This document shows positions 12,886-20,882 of a stretch of 41,879 nt of DNA, piece by piece. The notes under the pieces were generated by a model, which was not told the origin of the DNA, did not search any database, and was given only the letters and a program-made list of their open reading frames with translations. Position 1 is the first letter of the stretch, and the number at the start of each line of letters is the position of its first letter. A program made the translations under genes and the position numbers. Source of the DNA: an uncultured Acidimicrobiaceae bacterium. GTDB lineage: Bacteria > Actinomycetota > Acidimicrobiia > Acidimicrobiales > Bog-793. The stretch is taken from contig CAIMWD010000020.1 in NCBI GenBank assembly GCA_903845085.1, positions 1 through 41,879 on the forward strand. The letters are read 5' to 3'.

Positions 12886-12981
12886 ATGTCTCAACTCACC
12901 TCGGCCCTCGCTGTGGTGCGATCCGGATCGGAACCGGAGGAGGCGCAGTTGCTAGCCTTGACCGGTGGCGTGGGTGGATGA
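12886..12981 (+). CDS. Very small ORF (31 aa), faint acyl-CoA carboxylase epsilon-like motif
   Basis: ATG 12886 has GGAG 7 bases upstream, and the stop TGA (12979-12981) overlaps an ATG at 12978 that opens the frame of the next gene, a typical coupled arrangement. The peptide is acidic after residue 15, and LAVVRSGSEPEEAQLLAL resembles the short VxxGxPxxEExAAL pattern of actinobacterial AccE subunits. No accA or accD gene is in the window, so the resemblance may be accidental. It could also be a leader peptide coupling translation of the MmgE/PrpD gene. Confidence 0.35.
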   Translation: MSQLTSALAVVRSGSEPEEAQLLALTGGVGG

Positions 12982-13031
12982 CGGCGCGCCGTAGGGACGG
13001 GGATGATGATGAGAAAAAGGGTGCTCGCCCG

Positions 13032-14372
13032 ATGAGCACGACACCGCTCGCGAGCTTTGCGGAGCGGCTCGTGGAGCTCTCGCAAAGCTCGCTTCCCGAA
13101 GCGGTCGTTCATGAGACGAGACGGACTTTCATGAATGTGCTCGGAACGGCGATCGGCGCAAGTCGCTCAAGCGAACTTGATGCACTATTGCGTACGGGGG
13201 TCGCTCTGGGTGGCACCGAACTCGCGGTCCTCGGCCGTCACGAGCGCGTCGACCGCTACTATGCGGCACTCGCGCTTGGATTTGCTGCACACTTCGATGA
13301 TTTCGATGACACTCATCTCGTAACGGTGATCCATCCAGGTGCCGCAACGATGGCAGCGATCTATCCCATTGCACTCTGCGAGGAGAGCCCGGCAGATCAG
13401 GTGCTCATGGCAATGGCACTGGGAGTGGAGGCGCAGCTGCGAGTGGGGCTCGCGATGACGCCCTCGCACTACGACCTTGGCTGGCACATCACGGGAACCT
13501 GCGGCGTCATCGGTGCCGCGGTCGCCGCTGGAGTGCTCTTTGAGTTAGATGCTGACCAGCTCGGCGCCGCAATGGCGATCGCTGCAGGAATGACCGTCGG
13601 TCAGCGCGAGGCCTTTGGGACGCCAATCAAGCCATTTCACGCGGGCAAAGCTGCAGCCAATGGTCTACTGGCTGCATCGCTCGCTCGCGCAGGACTCATC
13701 GCCGACACTGGCCTTCTCACCGACGATGGTGGCTACTTCTCCGTGTTGTCAAAGGAGTGGTCTACGCAGTGGCTTGACCCAGCAGATCTTGGCGACCGTT
13801 GGACGGTTCTCGACAACACCTACAAGCCCTTTCCCTGTGGAATTGTCGCGCATCCGGCGATCGAGGCGGCAACACTTTTACACCCTGTACTTCATGGACG
13901 CACCGACGAGGAGATCGTTGAGGTGCGTGTCGCCTGTAATCCCCTCGTGGTGGAGCTGATGGGACGGAGCTCCGCCTCGACGGGATTGGAGGCGCGATTC
14001 TGCGCAATCCATGGGGTCACCGTCGGTCTTCTCTGCGGTCGCGGGGGCCTGCATGAGTTCTCTGATGAGATGTCAGTGGATCCGAGAGTGGTGGCAGTAC
14101 GTGATCGGACACGTCTCTATCCCGATGAGTCGATTGGGCGTCAGGGAGCGACCGTGACCGTCGTATTCGCTGATGGCGCGCAGATAAGCGAGACCGTGGT
14201 TGCTGCCTCCGGTTCGATGGAGCGACCGCTCACCGATGAGCAACTCACGGACAAATTCGAGTCGCTCGTCGCGCCGATCCTTGGCAACCGAGCCGGGCTT
14301 TTGGCGAGTTATGCGATGGAACTTGGCGACCGTACAATTGCCGAGATCGACGCGGTGGTGGTGGGACGGTGA
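13032..14372 (+). CDS. MmgE/PrpD family protein (full length)
   Basis: Member of the MmgE/PrpD fold, which includes 2-methylcitrate dehydratase, cis-aconitate decarboxylase and iminodisuccinate epimerase. The 446-residue product has the family length. The helical N-terminal domain carries HFDDFDDTH and VIHPGAATMAA (about 90-115), the signature active-site region, then GWHITGTCGVIGAAVAAG and GTPIKPFHAGKAAANG. The second domain holds TYKPFPCGIVAHPAIEA. The substrate cannot be deduced: no methylcitrate synthase or methylisocitrate lyase gene is nearby. The start at 13032 (MSTTPLASFAERL) matches the conserved N-terminus. The in-frame ATG 12978 would add an 18-residue charged leader and overlaps the preceding small ORF. 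The stop overlaps the next start as GTGA. Confidence 0.9.
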   Translation: MSTTPLASFAERLVELSQSSLPEAVVHETRRTFMNVLGTAIGASRSSELDALLRTGVALGGTELAVLGRHERVDRYYAALALGFAAHFDDFDDTHLVTVIHPGAATMAAIYPIALCEESPADQVLMAMALGVEAQLRVGLAMTPSHYDLGWHITGTCGVIGAAVAAGVLFELDADQLGAAMAIAAGMTVGQREAFGTPIKPFHAGKAAANGLLAASLARAGLIADTGLLTDDGGYFSVLSKEWSTQWLDPADLGDRWTVLDNTYKPFPCGIVAHPAIEAATLLHPVLHGRTDEEIVEVRVACNPLVVELMGRSSASTGLEARFCAIHGVTVGLLCGRGGLHEFSDEMSVDPRVVAVRDRTRLYPDESIGRQGATVTVVFADGAQISETVVAASGSMERPLTDEQLTDKFESLVAPILGNRAGLLASYAMELGDRTIAEIDAVVVGR

Positions 14373-15235
14373 TCGACCTCAGCGAGGAACTCACCACCCG
14401 GCTTATCGATCTCTCAACGGTCACGCTCCCCGAGCGAGCAATGGCGCACGCGCAACAGCTCTGTGATGTCGTGTTGACTCGGGCCCTTCTGCATAGGGAT
14501 GATCCACTGGTCGGGATGCTCGGCGCTGTTTTTGATGAGGTCACCCCTCGCCGGGCAACGCCCTCAGCGATCGGTCCAACCGATCTCGGGGCATTTGCTA
14601 CCTCGCTCGCTGCTGGAGCGCTGGTCGACGTCTCCACGGAGGAGATCAGTGAGCGCATCTCGATTGTTGCAGCTGTTGCTGCACTTACCACTGCACAGCT
14701 CCGGCCGACTATGGGCCTCACCCTCCTCCGCGCGGTAGCGCTCGGTGCGGCGGCAGGCGAGCATCTGGCGAGCGCTCTCGGGCCCGATCACCAGGAGCGC
14801 GGTTGGGACGTAATTGGAAGTGCTGGACGTCTCGCAGCCGGAGTGGCAGCTGGAGTGGTACTGGGTCTGAACGCTGCGCAGCTGCGCGCCGCCTTTGGCT
14901 TCACCAGCACGACCGCAGGTGGTCTCTCTATCGCGGGGGCGCAGCTCGGGATGCTTACCGGTGCACTCGCAGCGCGAGACGGTGTTGAGGCCGCTCTCCT
15001 TGCCCATGAGGGTCTAATCGGTCCGCCGCTCCCCCTTGAGGGACGGCGGGGACTGTTTGCTCTCGTCGCACCAGAGGGTGATCCAGAGGCGCTACTCGCC
15101 GCAATAGGTCACTCCTGGGTCGAGTCTTCCGCAGGCACGCCGCAACGATTTCATGAGGCAGTTGCGACGCTCGCCACGGGAGAGGTGGATCCGCTGATGC
15201 GGCTGTTTGCGGCGGAGCTCGCCGCGGAGCGGTAG
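14369..15235 (+). CDS. Shortened MmgE/PrpD paralogue lacking the active-site signature
   Basis: The 288-residue product is alignable by eye with the N-terminal helical domain of the preceding gene: GWDVIGSAGRLAAGVAAGV here matches GWHITGTCGVIGAAVAAGV there, and LNAAQLRAAFGFTSTTAGG matches the following helix. The FDDTH and HPG active-site segment is missing, and so is the whole second domain with the PFPCGIVAHPAIEA motif. It is therefore probably catalytically inactive. It starts at GTG 14369, overlapping the stop of the full-length gene by 4 bases, so the two are translationally coupled and may form a heterodimer. The frame is clean and GC3-rich, arguing for a maintained gene. An alternative view is a duplication in decay. 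Confidence 0.75.
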   Translation: MIDLSEELTTRLIDLSTVTLPERAMAHAQQLCDVVLTRALLHRDDPLVGMLGAVFDEVTPRRATPSAIGPTDLGAFATSLAAGALVDVSTEEISERISIVAAVAALTTAQLRPTMGLTLLRAVALGAAAGEHLASALGPDHQERGWDVIGSAGRLAAGVAAGVVLGLNAAQLRAAFGFTSTTAGGLSIAGAQLGMLTGALAARDGVEAALLAHEGLIGPPLPLEGRRGLFALVAPEGDPEALLAAIGHSWVESSAGTPQRFHEAVATLATGEVDPLMRLFAAELAAER

Positions 15236-16375
15236 ATGTTGACTTTGCGCACGATCGCGCCAAGGAGCCATGGGGTATGGCGGTGGCCGTTTGCTCTCGC
15301 CGTGCTGTTGATGATGGTCATGAATGGAACTGTCGCCGAGGCGGCGACGCATCTCACTCCTGCCCCGACGGTTACATCAACGGCACTGCCGCCAGCGACG
15401 GTCGCGGCAACTTATTCGGCGACACTGCTCGCGAGCGGTGGTACCGCACCCTATAACTGGTCGCTTGCCTCCGGCGCGGTGCCACTCGGTCTCGTCCTCT
15501 CATCGAGCGGAACGCTCATCGGTATCCCAGCTCTCGCAGCGACGAACACAGTCTCGGTGCGTGTGACCGACGCGCTCGGTGCTGCCTCCGTTGCCACAGT
15601 GACGCTGTTGGTGCACCCGGCTCCCGCTCCGCCAGAGCTCGTCTCCGTTGTAACGGCAGCTGGCCAACTGGTGCAGGAGGAGGCGTCGAGTCAGGCGATC
15701 TCACAGTCGACACTCCCCGCGGCTCCGATCGTGGCGGCGGCCGACGTAGCGAACGGCCATGGCGGCTGGGTCGTGAACTCGCGCGGTGTGGTGTCAGGGT
15801 TCGGAGGTGCGCAGTCGCTGGGAGGTTTGAGCACCCGACGCGCCCGGTCGGGGGTGATCGGAATCGCTGCAAACCTCACGGGTTCCGGTTATTGGATCGC
15901 AACCGCCGATGGATATGTGGGTGGATTTGGTTCGGTGCATGCATCAGGCACTCTGCGAGGGCTGCATCACTCCGATGCCGTTGTGGCGATCGCTGCGGCT
16001 GCGCACGGTGGTTACTACCTGCTGCAACGCAACGGTGTCGTTACTGGCTTTGGTGGTGCTCGTGCGCTCGGTTCTCTGCACGCGCGACGAGAGCACGTTG
16101 TCCCCGTCGCGATATCGGCGACACCCTCGGGTAGCGGTTATTGGATCGCCACCGCAAGCGGCGCCATCTTTCGCTTCGGCGTGGCACGGAGGTGGCACCT
16201 TGCCGGTGAAGCGGTGAGTGGCACCGTGGTTGCCATGGCGCGGGCGAGTAATGGCACGGGCTTCTATCTCCTCACCGATTCGGGTGCCATCTTCCCCTTT
16301 GGCGCGGTGAGCCACCTCGCGCCGATGGTGCTCCCCGTCGGCGACCACGCAGTCGCAATCGCGGCAGCGGTCTGA
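15236..16375 (+). CDS. Secreted Ig-like and GYW..DG..FG repeat protein
   Basis: Probably exported: an N-terminal basic stretch and hydrophobic helix (about 16-31) precede a likely signal peptidase site near AEA-A (residues 34-37). Residues about 52-127 look like a putative Ig/cadherin-like domain (APYNWSLASGAVPLGL, then LSSSGTLIGIP). From residue 177 there are five repeats of about 41 residues, each with an aromatic G-Y/W core and a G.....FG end: GGWVVNSRGVVSGFG, GYWIATADGYVGGFG, GYYLLQRNGVVTGFG, GYWIATASGAIFRFG, GFYLLTDSGAIFPFG. This points to a beta-propeller-like surface or extracellular protein. Such repeats are common in secreted actinobacterial proteins of unknown role. The ATG follows the previous stop directly, with GGAG 7 bases upstream, so it seems to belong to the same transcript. 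Confidence 0.75.
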   Translation: MLTLRTIAPRSHGVWRWPFALAVLLMMVMNGTVAEAATHLTPAPTVTSTALPPATVAATYSATLLASGGTAPYNWSLASGAVPLGLVLSSSGTLIGIPALAATNTVSVRVTDALGAASVATVTLLVHPAPAPPELVSVVTAAGQLVQEEASSQAISQSTLPAAPIVAAADVANGHGGWVVNSRGVVSGFGGAQSLGGLSTRRARSGVIGIAANLTGSGYWIATADGYVGGFGSVHASGTLRGLHHSDAVVAIAAAAHGGYYLLQRNGVVTGFGGARALGSLHARREHVVPVAISATPSGSGYWIATASGAIFRFGVARRWHLAGEAVSGTVVAMARASNGTGFYLLTDSGAIFPFGAVSHLAPMVLPVGDHAVAIAAAV

Positions 16376-16392
16376 GAGACTTTGGGTGTCAA

Positions 16393-16411
16393 CTCCGCAT
16401 CTCCTGCGGAG
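16393..16411 (+). terminator. Small hairpin between convergent genes
   Basis: Inverted repeat ctccgc (16393-16398) and gcggag (16406-16411) with a 7-base loop, 17 bases after the secreted-protein stop and facing the PHP gene. The stem is short and no T-run follows, so terminator function is uncertain. Confidence 0.3.
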
Positions 16412-16459
16412 CATTGTTCTCGTCTGGGCTCGCGCTCGTGCGCGTTGCACGCGGCTGCG

Positions 16460-17308
16460 TTATCGCCCGGTCGAGGAAGCTCTTTCCATGAGTTCGCTCA
16501 GCACCTCGTCGGGAACGAGAAGATCCCCGGTGCCCACACCGATGGAGATATCTGGCTTGTAGCTCCCATGAAAGTCGGAGCCTCCGGTCGGTACGAGTCC
16601 ATTGCGTCGTGCGAGAGCAGCGAGTTGCTCGCGAAGTTCGGGGCTATACCGACCGTAGTAACTCTCTAATCCAACGAGCCCTACCTTCGCCCACTCTTCG
16701 ACCTGAGCCTCCAGTTCATAACGTTCGAGGCCGAGGCTGTAGGGATGTGCAACCGCATTGACGCCTCCCGATCGTGTGGTGAGTGCGATCACCGTCTCGA
16801 TGGTGACACGAGATTTAGGGATATACGCAGGACGGCCGGTGCCAAGCAATCGATCGAAGGCCTCGTCGATGGATTTCACCACACCTCGATCGACAAGTAC
16901 TGCGGCAACATGCGGCCGTCCGATACCCCGTCCGCCGGCCCGTTCCGCGACCTCCTCGAGGGTGATCGGGATACCGAGTTCGTTGAGACGGGTGATCAAT
17001 CGCTCATTTCGCATGGCGCGGTCCTCTTGCAGTCGGATGAGCTCCTCTTGGAGTGCACCGGGACCATCAACGACGAAGTAGCAGAGCACGTGCAGCGAGG
17101 AGTTCTGGTAGAGACAGGAGACCTCACAGCCTGAGACGAGCGTGATCCCGAGCTCATTGGCACGTCGCGCCGCTTCGGGGAGCCCCTCAAGCCCATCGTG
17201 ATCGGTGAGGGCGATGGCGGTCAGCCCTGCTGCCGCAGCCAATTCAATGACTCGGGTGGGTGACTCTGAGCCATCGGAGAAGTTCGAGTGGCTGTGGAGG
17301 TCGATCAC
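16460..17308 (-). CDS. PHP domain metal-dependent phosphoesterase (TrpH/RNase AM type)
   Basis: A 282-residue PHP-fold hydrolase. The metal ligands are readable in order: DLHSHSNFSDGS at the N-terminus, LTDHDGLEG (about 36-44), SGCEVSC, AVAHPYSLG and GGSDFHGS near the C-terminus. This architecture is that of the family known as 3',5'-nucleoside bisphosphate phosphatase / RNase AM, which trims pAp or 5' ends of RNA. The start is GTG 17308 with only a weak ribosome binding site. The gene is transcribed away from purF, sharing a 121-bp intergenic region. A role in nucleotide recycling fits the neighbour, but that is inference. Confidence 0.85.
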   Translation of the reverse strand: MIDLHSHSNFSDGSESPTRVIELAAAAGLTAIALTDHDGLEGLPEAARRANELGITLVSGCEVSCLYQNSSLHVLCYFVVDGPGALQEELIRLQEDRAMRNERLITRLNELGIPITLEEVAERAGGRGIGRPHVAAVLVDRGVVKSIDEAFDRLLGTGRPAYIPKSRVTIETVIALTTRSGGVNAVAHPYSLGLERYELEAQVEEWAKVGLVGLESYYGRYSPELREQLAALARRNGLVPTGGSDFHGSYKPDISIGVGTGDLLVPDEVLSELMERASSTGR

Positions 17309-17429
17309 ACTCTGAGTCTACCGAGCAGCGGTGTCAGCTCCTCGGGAGGTGAGCAAAGTGGAGAAATATGGCTGTTTATCGCGAAGAAATACGAATGGCC
17401 GATGACCGATCGGTGGCAGAATGGATTAA

Positions 17430-18860
17430 GTGAAAGAGGCCTGCGGGGTATTTGGGATCTACGCCCCTGGCGTCGATGTTGCGCACCTCGTCTTTGATGG
17501 GCTCTTTGCACTGCAGCACCGTGGTCAAGAGTCTGCCGGAATGGCCGTCAGCGACGGCACGGAGATCGTCGTCTCGAAGGAGATGGGCCTTGTTACCTCG
17601 GCCTTTGATGGGCGCAAGCTCGCGGCGCTCACCGGCCATCTCGCGCTAGGACACGTGCGTTATTCGACCGGTGGAGCGAGCACCTGGCAGAACGCACAGC
17701 CGGTCTATCGAAGTGTTGGTGATCAGGGTTTTGCGCTGGGTCACAATGGCAACCTCACCAACGTTGCGGAGCTAGAGGCAGAGCAGAACATGCTGCCCGG
17801 GATCTCAAGCTCCGATAGCGATCTCGTCGCGGAGCTCCTCGCACTCACCATCGCCGGCGAAGGCGAGCTCGCCTCTACCAACGCGTTGGAGGAGGCATTG
17901 CGTGTCGTCCTTCCACGGTTATGGGGCGCCTACTCCTTTGGTCTGATCGATACGCAGCATCTCATTGCAGTTCGCGATCCCAATGGCTTCCGTCCGCTCT
18001 GTCTTGGCAGACTCGAGCCATCGGAGACTTCGCCCGGCGGATGGGTCATCGCCTCAGAGAGCCCCGCGCTTGACATCGTGGGCGCCTCCTTTGTGCGTGA
18101 GCTTGAGCCAGGTGAGATGGTCATCATCGATGACAGCGGACCTCGGTCGGTCTTCCCCTTTCCCGAGTCGCGGATCGACCCTCGGTTGTGTGTCTTTGAG
18201 TTCGTTTACTTCGCCCGACCTGATACCAAGCTCTTTGGCAAGGAGATTCACGCAGCGCGTCATCGCATGGGCCAGCAGCTGGCTGCGGAGTCGATGGTGG
18301 ATGCGGACATCGTGCTCGGCGTACCCGACTCGGGTGTTCCTGCGGCGGAGGGGTTTGCCGAGGCGAGTGGCATCCCGTTCGGGCAGGGACTGGTCAAGAA
18401 CCGCTATATCGGCCGTACTTTTATCGCCCCAACACACCAAGCACGTGTCGATGCGGTTCGTCGCAAGTTAAATCCGCTCCGAGAATCGGTAGAGGGTAAA
18501 CGTCTCGTCGTTGTCGATGATTCGGTGGTGCGTGGCACCACAACCGGTCAGATCGTACGGATGCTCAAAGAGGCCGGCGCACTTGAGGTGCACCTTCGGA
18601 TCTCCTCACCACCGTTTGCGTGGCCCTGTTTTTATGGGATCGATACCCCCTCACGGGATGAGCTCCTTGCGGCACGCATGGATGCCTCGGAGATGGCTGA
18701 ATTTCTCGGTGCAGATTCGGTCGCCTTCTTGAGTCTCGAGGGCCTCGCAAAGGCGATCGATGCGGATGGAGCAGGTTTCTGTAGCGCCTGTCTTACCGGC
18801 TCTTACCCCACGCCAGTTCCCGTCAAAATCTCCTCCGATCGCATCCTCGCGACCTCCTAG
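17430..18860 (+). CDS. purF: Amidophosphoribosyltransferase PurF
   Basis: Catalyses the first committed step of de novo purine synthesis: PRPP plus glutamine to phosphoribosylamine. The 476-residue product begins MKEACGVFGIY, so a 4-residue propeptide precedes the catalytic Cys5 of the class II glutaminase domain. LQHRGQESAGM, GHVRYSTGG and GHNGNLTN follow. The phosphoribosyltransferase part has the PRPP motif VVVDDSVVRGTT. Cysteines in RLCVFEFVYFARPD, AWPCFYG and GFCSACLTGSYP correspond to the [4Fe-4S] ligands of the Bacillus-type enzyme. The start is GTG 17430, fixed by the position of the catalytic Cys. No ribosome binding site is evident. The usual partner purM is not seen downstream. A 10-bp palindrome (accgatcggt, 17405-17414) lies just upstream. 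Confidence 0.96.
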   Translation: MKEACGVFGIYAPGVDVAHLVFDGLFALQHRGQESAGMAVSDGTEIVVSKEMGLVTSAFDGRKLAALTGHLALGHVRYSTGGASTWQNAQPVYRSVGDQGFALGHNGNLTNVAELEAEQNMLPGISSSDSDLVAELLALTIAGEGELASTNALEEALRVVLPRLWGAYSFGLIDTQHLIAVRDPNGFRPLCLGRLEPSETSPGGWVIASESPALDIVGASFVRELEPGEMVIIDDSGPRSVFPFPESRIDPRLCVFEFVYFARPDTKLFGKEIHAARHRMGQQLAAESMVDADIVLGVPDSGVPAAEGFAEASGIPFGQGLVKNRYIGRTFIAPTHQARVDAVRRKLNPLRESVEGKRLVVVDDSVVRGTTTGQIVRMLKEAGALEVHLRISSPPFAWPCFYGIDTPSRDELLAARMDASEMAEFLGADSVAFLSLEGLAKAIDADGAGFCSACLTGSYPTPVPVKISSDRILATS

Positions 18861-18930
18861 GACCTATCTTAAGAGGGACATACTGCATGGGCTCGAGGAA
18901 CTGATGCCTGTGGGGCACGAGGAGACGATG

Positions 18931-19653
18931 ATGACAGGGGACGCAGCTTCGAACGCGGCGATCTGGCAGTCCGATGAGGGCGCACGTGCCTATCTCTCCA
19001 AACAGGAGGCACGTGAGGCAAAACGGCGTGCGCAGTGGCGCCTCATGGGCGAACTCCTGCCCTACGCCGATGACGTGGCCTTCACCCTTTTAGACATCGG
19101 CGCCGGCTCTGGCCCTAATGCACGGGCGATCCTTGATCTCTTTCCCAATGCCACGGCGATCCTCGCCGACTTCTCCCCGGCGATGATGTCCGAGGGTCTT
19201 ACGGCGATGGCTCCCTATGAGGGTCGCTATCGCTACATCACCTTTGATATGACCAGTGGTGAGTGGCCGAGCGAGGTTCCGACCGATCTCGGAGCCGTTG
19301 TTACCTCACAGTGCGTCCATCACATCGATGATTCGGCGAAGGAGCGACTCTTTGCCGGGATCTATGCGCACCTTCGTCCCGGTGGCTGGTATCTCAATTT
19401 TGATCCGATCAACGCTGGCGACCCCCTAGTCGATGCAGCGTGGCAACGTGCCAATGAGCGGCAGGACCCAGCCACCGCTGCGAGTGAGCGCAATCGAACT
19501 CCGGAGGAGGAGCACCGCCACGCAAACCACGTGCGATACATGATTCCGCTTGCACCTCAGTTGGACTATCTCGCCAAAGCCGGATTCGCCGCGATCGACA
19601 TCTACTGGAAGCACCTCGATTACGTCGTCTACGGCGGCGCAAAACCGCAGTAG
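18931..19653 (+). CDS. Class I SAM-dependent methyltransferase
   Basis: A 240-residue Rossmann-type methyltransferase. Motif I is LLDIGAGSGPNARAI (53-67), followed by an acidic residue at the end of the next strand (AILADFSPAMM) and the post-motif VVTSQCVHHIDD. LRPGGWYLNFD is the typical strand-5 region. The C-terminal YLAKAGFAAIDIYWKHLDYVVYGG closes the fold. The methyl acceptor cannot be told from sequence. ATG 18931 is preferred because GGAG stands 7 bases upstream. ATG 18928 and ATG 18904 are alternatives in the same frame. The gene starts 70 bases after purF and may be co-transcribed with it. Confidence 0.8.
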   Translation: MTGDAASNAAIWQSDEGARAYLSKQEAREAKRRAQWRLMGELLPYADDVAFTLLDIGAGSGPNARAILDLFPNATAILADFSPAMMSEGLTAMAPYEGRYRYITFDMTSGEWPSEVPTDLGAVVTSQCVHHIDDSAKERLFAGIYAHLRPGGWYLNFDPINAGDPLVDAAWQRANERQDPATAASERNRTPEEEHRHANHVRYMIPLAPQLDYLAKAGFAAIDIYWKHLDYVVYGGAKPQ

Positions 19654-19663
19654 CAGCCGCGTG

Positions 19664-19708
19664 TTGATCTCGTGACGCGGAGAGATCAAGACACCGCTAC
19701 CCGCGGTG
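19664..19708 (+). terminator. Two adjacent hairpins after the methyltransferase gene
   Basis: First hairpin: ttgatctc (19664-19671) with gagatcaa (19682-19689), 10-base loop. Second: caccgc (19692-19697) with gcggtg (19703-19708), 5-base loop. They lie between the convergent methyltransferase and tRNA transcripts. No T-run follows on the plus strand, so this is a tentative terminator. Confidence 0.35.
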
Positions 19709-19744
19709 AGCGTTGGATCGCTTCCGTGAGAACCAGCGATCAGC

Positions 19745-19754
19745 AAAAAAAAAA
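19745..19754 (-). terminator. T-run ending the tRNA-Phe transcript
   Basis: Ten consecutive A residues on the plus strand (U-tract on the transcript) begin 2 bases after the encoded CCA of tRNA-Phe. The tRNA acceptor/T-arm stem or the precursor could act as the preceding hairpin. Confidence 0.45.
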
Positions 19755-19756
19755 TC

Positions 19757-19832
19757 TGGTGGTCGAGACCGGCGTCGATCCGGTGACCTCACGCTTTTCA
19801 GGCGCGCGCTCTGCCAACTGAGCTACTCGACC
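19757..19832 (-). tRNA. tRNA-Phe (GAA)
   Basis: The minus strand folds into a full cloverleaf: acceptor GGTCGAG/CTCGACC, D-stem GCTC/GAGC, anticodon stem CGCGC/GCGTG with loop CTGAAAA (anticodon GAA), variable AGGTC, T-stem ACCGG/CCGGT, discriminator A, and an encoded CCA (19757-19759). The T-loop reads ATCGACG instead of the usual TTCRANY, so position 54 is A and position 60 is G, while T55, C56 and A58 are kept. It is second in a tandem pair after tRNA-Asp, 37 bases apart. Confidence 0.95.
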
Positions 19833-19869
19833 AGGCTGTCCACAACTCCGGGGGAGTAGGAGGACGAGC

Positions 19870-19947
19870 TGGCGGACCTGACGAGATTTGAACTCGCGAC
19901 CTCCGCCTTGACAGGGCGGCGTGCACTCCAGGCTGCACCACAGGTCC
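19870..19947 (-). tRNA. tRNA-Asp (GTC)
   Basis: Cloverleaf on the minus strand: acceptor GGACCTG/CAGGTCC, D-stem GTGC/GCAC, anticodon stem CCGCC/GGCGG with loop CTGTCAA (anticodon GTC), variable AGGTC, T-stem GCGAG/CTCGT with loop TTCAAAT, discriminator G and encoded CCA (19870-19872). It is the first tRNA of the Asp-Phe pair, which presumably forms one precursor. Confidence 0.96.
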
Positions 19948-19956
19948 GTGTACTGC

Positions 19957-19972
19957 GGTGCCAAAAGGCACC
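19957..19972 (-). other. Hairpin in the leader of the tRNA-Asp/Phe precursor
   Basis: Perfect 6-bp stem (ggtgcc/ggcacc) with a 4-base loop, starting 10 bases before the 5' end of tRNA-Asp on the minus strand. It could shape 5' processing of the precursor or be chance. A TAGGAT -10-like box lies further upstream on the minus strand near 20010, without a clear -35. Confidence 0.3.
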
Positions 19973-20108
19973 TCCACCGTCAGATCGCTCTGGCAGCGGA
20001 GTTCCATCCTAGGTCATGCGGTTGGGGTTGGTATTACACCGATGGCGGGGAAGATCTTCGCCGGATCGGCGGGAGAAGCCCACTATGGTGAGCTAGGTGA
20101 GGGGTCCC

Positions 20109-20666
20109 ATGTGGCTAATCGCAGGATTGTTGCTCGGCGCGACCGTACTCTCGTTCCTCACGAGCTTTCACACACAGCTCCACGGTCACCTTGCAACGCT
20201 CTTTTTCGGTGTCATCGCCGGTGGCTGGCTGATCGATATGGCGGTCAGGGGTGAGGCCTCCGCGGAGCTTTGGCTCCTCTTTGGAGCCGATCTCTCACTT
20301 GCTGTCGGCACCGGCACACTCGCCTACCGGGGCATTATCGCGCCGGCCGCCTCGGTTCTCTCGCCCAACTCGCTCCTTGTCGGTGCCACGGGAATCGCCT
20401 TGAGCGATCTCTCACCCTCGGGCACGGTCCGCGTGAGCGGCGAACAGTGGTCTGCAGATTCACTCGCTGGCGACATCGCTCGCGGTATGGCGATCACGGT
20501 GATGAGCCTGCGGGGAATCCGGCTTGAGGTGGTGCCAGAGGTCGTCGGTGCACTTCCCGACGGTCTCTTTGAGTTGGATGGGCGATCGGGGGCGCCGGAA
20601 CTCTCCGCGCTCCCTTCATCGGGTGAGGCAGATGCCGGCATGAGATGGTTAACGACCCCGCGGTAG
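20109..20666 (+). CDS. NfeD-like membrane protein
   Basis: A 185-residue protein with two or three hydrophobic segments in the first 75 residues (WLIAGLLLGATVLSFL, HLATLFFGVIAGGWLI and a third around LWLLFGADLSLAVG). The C-terminal part has the short beta-barrel pattern of NfeD proteins: LVGATGIALSDLSPSGTVRV, then GEQWSADS and ITVMSLRGIRLEV. NfeD proteins usually pair with a stomatin-like partner or carry a ClpP-like serine protease domain; neither is present here. ATG 20109 is preferred, with AGGGG just upstream. GTG 20097 is an in-frame alternative. The gap 20667-20882 downstream holds no convincing gene or terminator. Confidence 0.7.
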   Translation: MWLIAGLLLGATVLSFLTSFHTQLHGHLATLFFGVIAGGWLIDMAVRGEASAELWLLFGADLSLAVGTGTLAYRGIIAPAASVLSPNSLLVGATGIALSDLSPSGTVRVSGEQWSADSLAGDIARGMAITVMSLRGIRLEVVPEVVGALPDGLFELDGRSGAPELSALPSSGEADAGMRWLTTPR

Positions 20667-20882
20667 CGGTAGTTGAGGATGCAGGAGGGCGATGCATCGT
20701 AGATCGTGCGAAAAAGCCAGTAAAACCGCGAGAAACCGGGAGAGTATCCCCAAGAATTGTGGTGGAGATAGGCCGCACCGTCTCTCGCTAGATATCGGAT
20801 TCGCTCCCCGAGAGCAGGATTCCGCAATCACGGTAGTCGCGTGAGATATTGGTTTGACGAGGGGAACTATGGGAGATCCATG

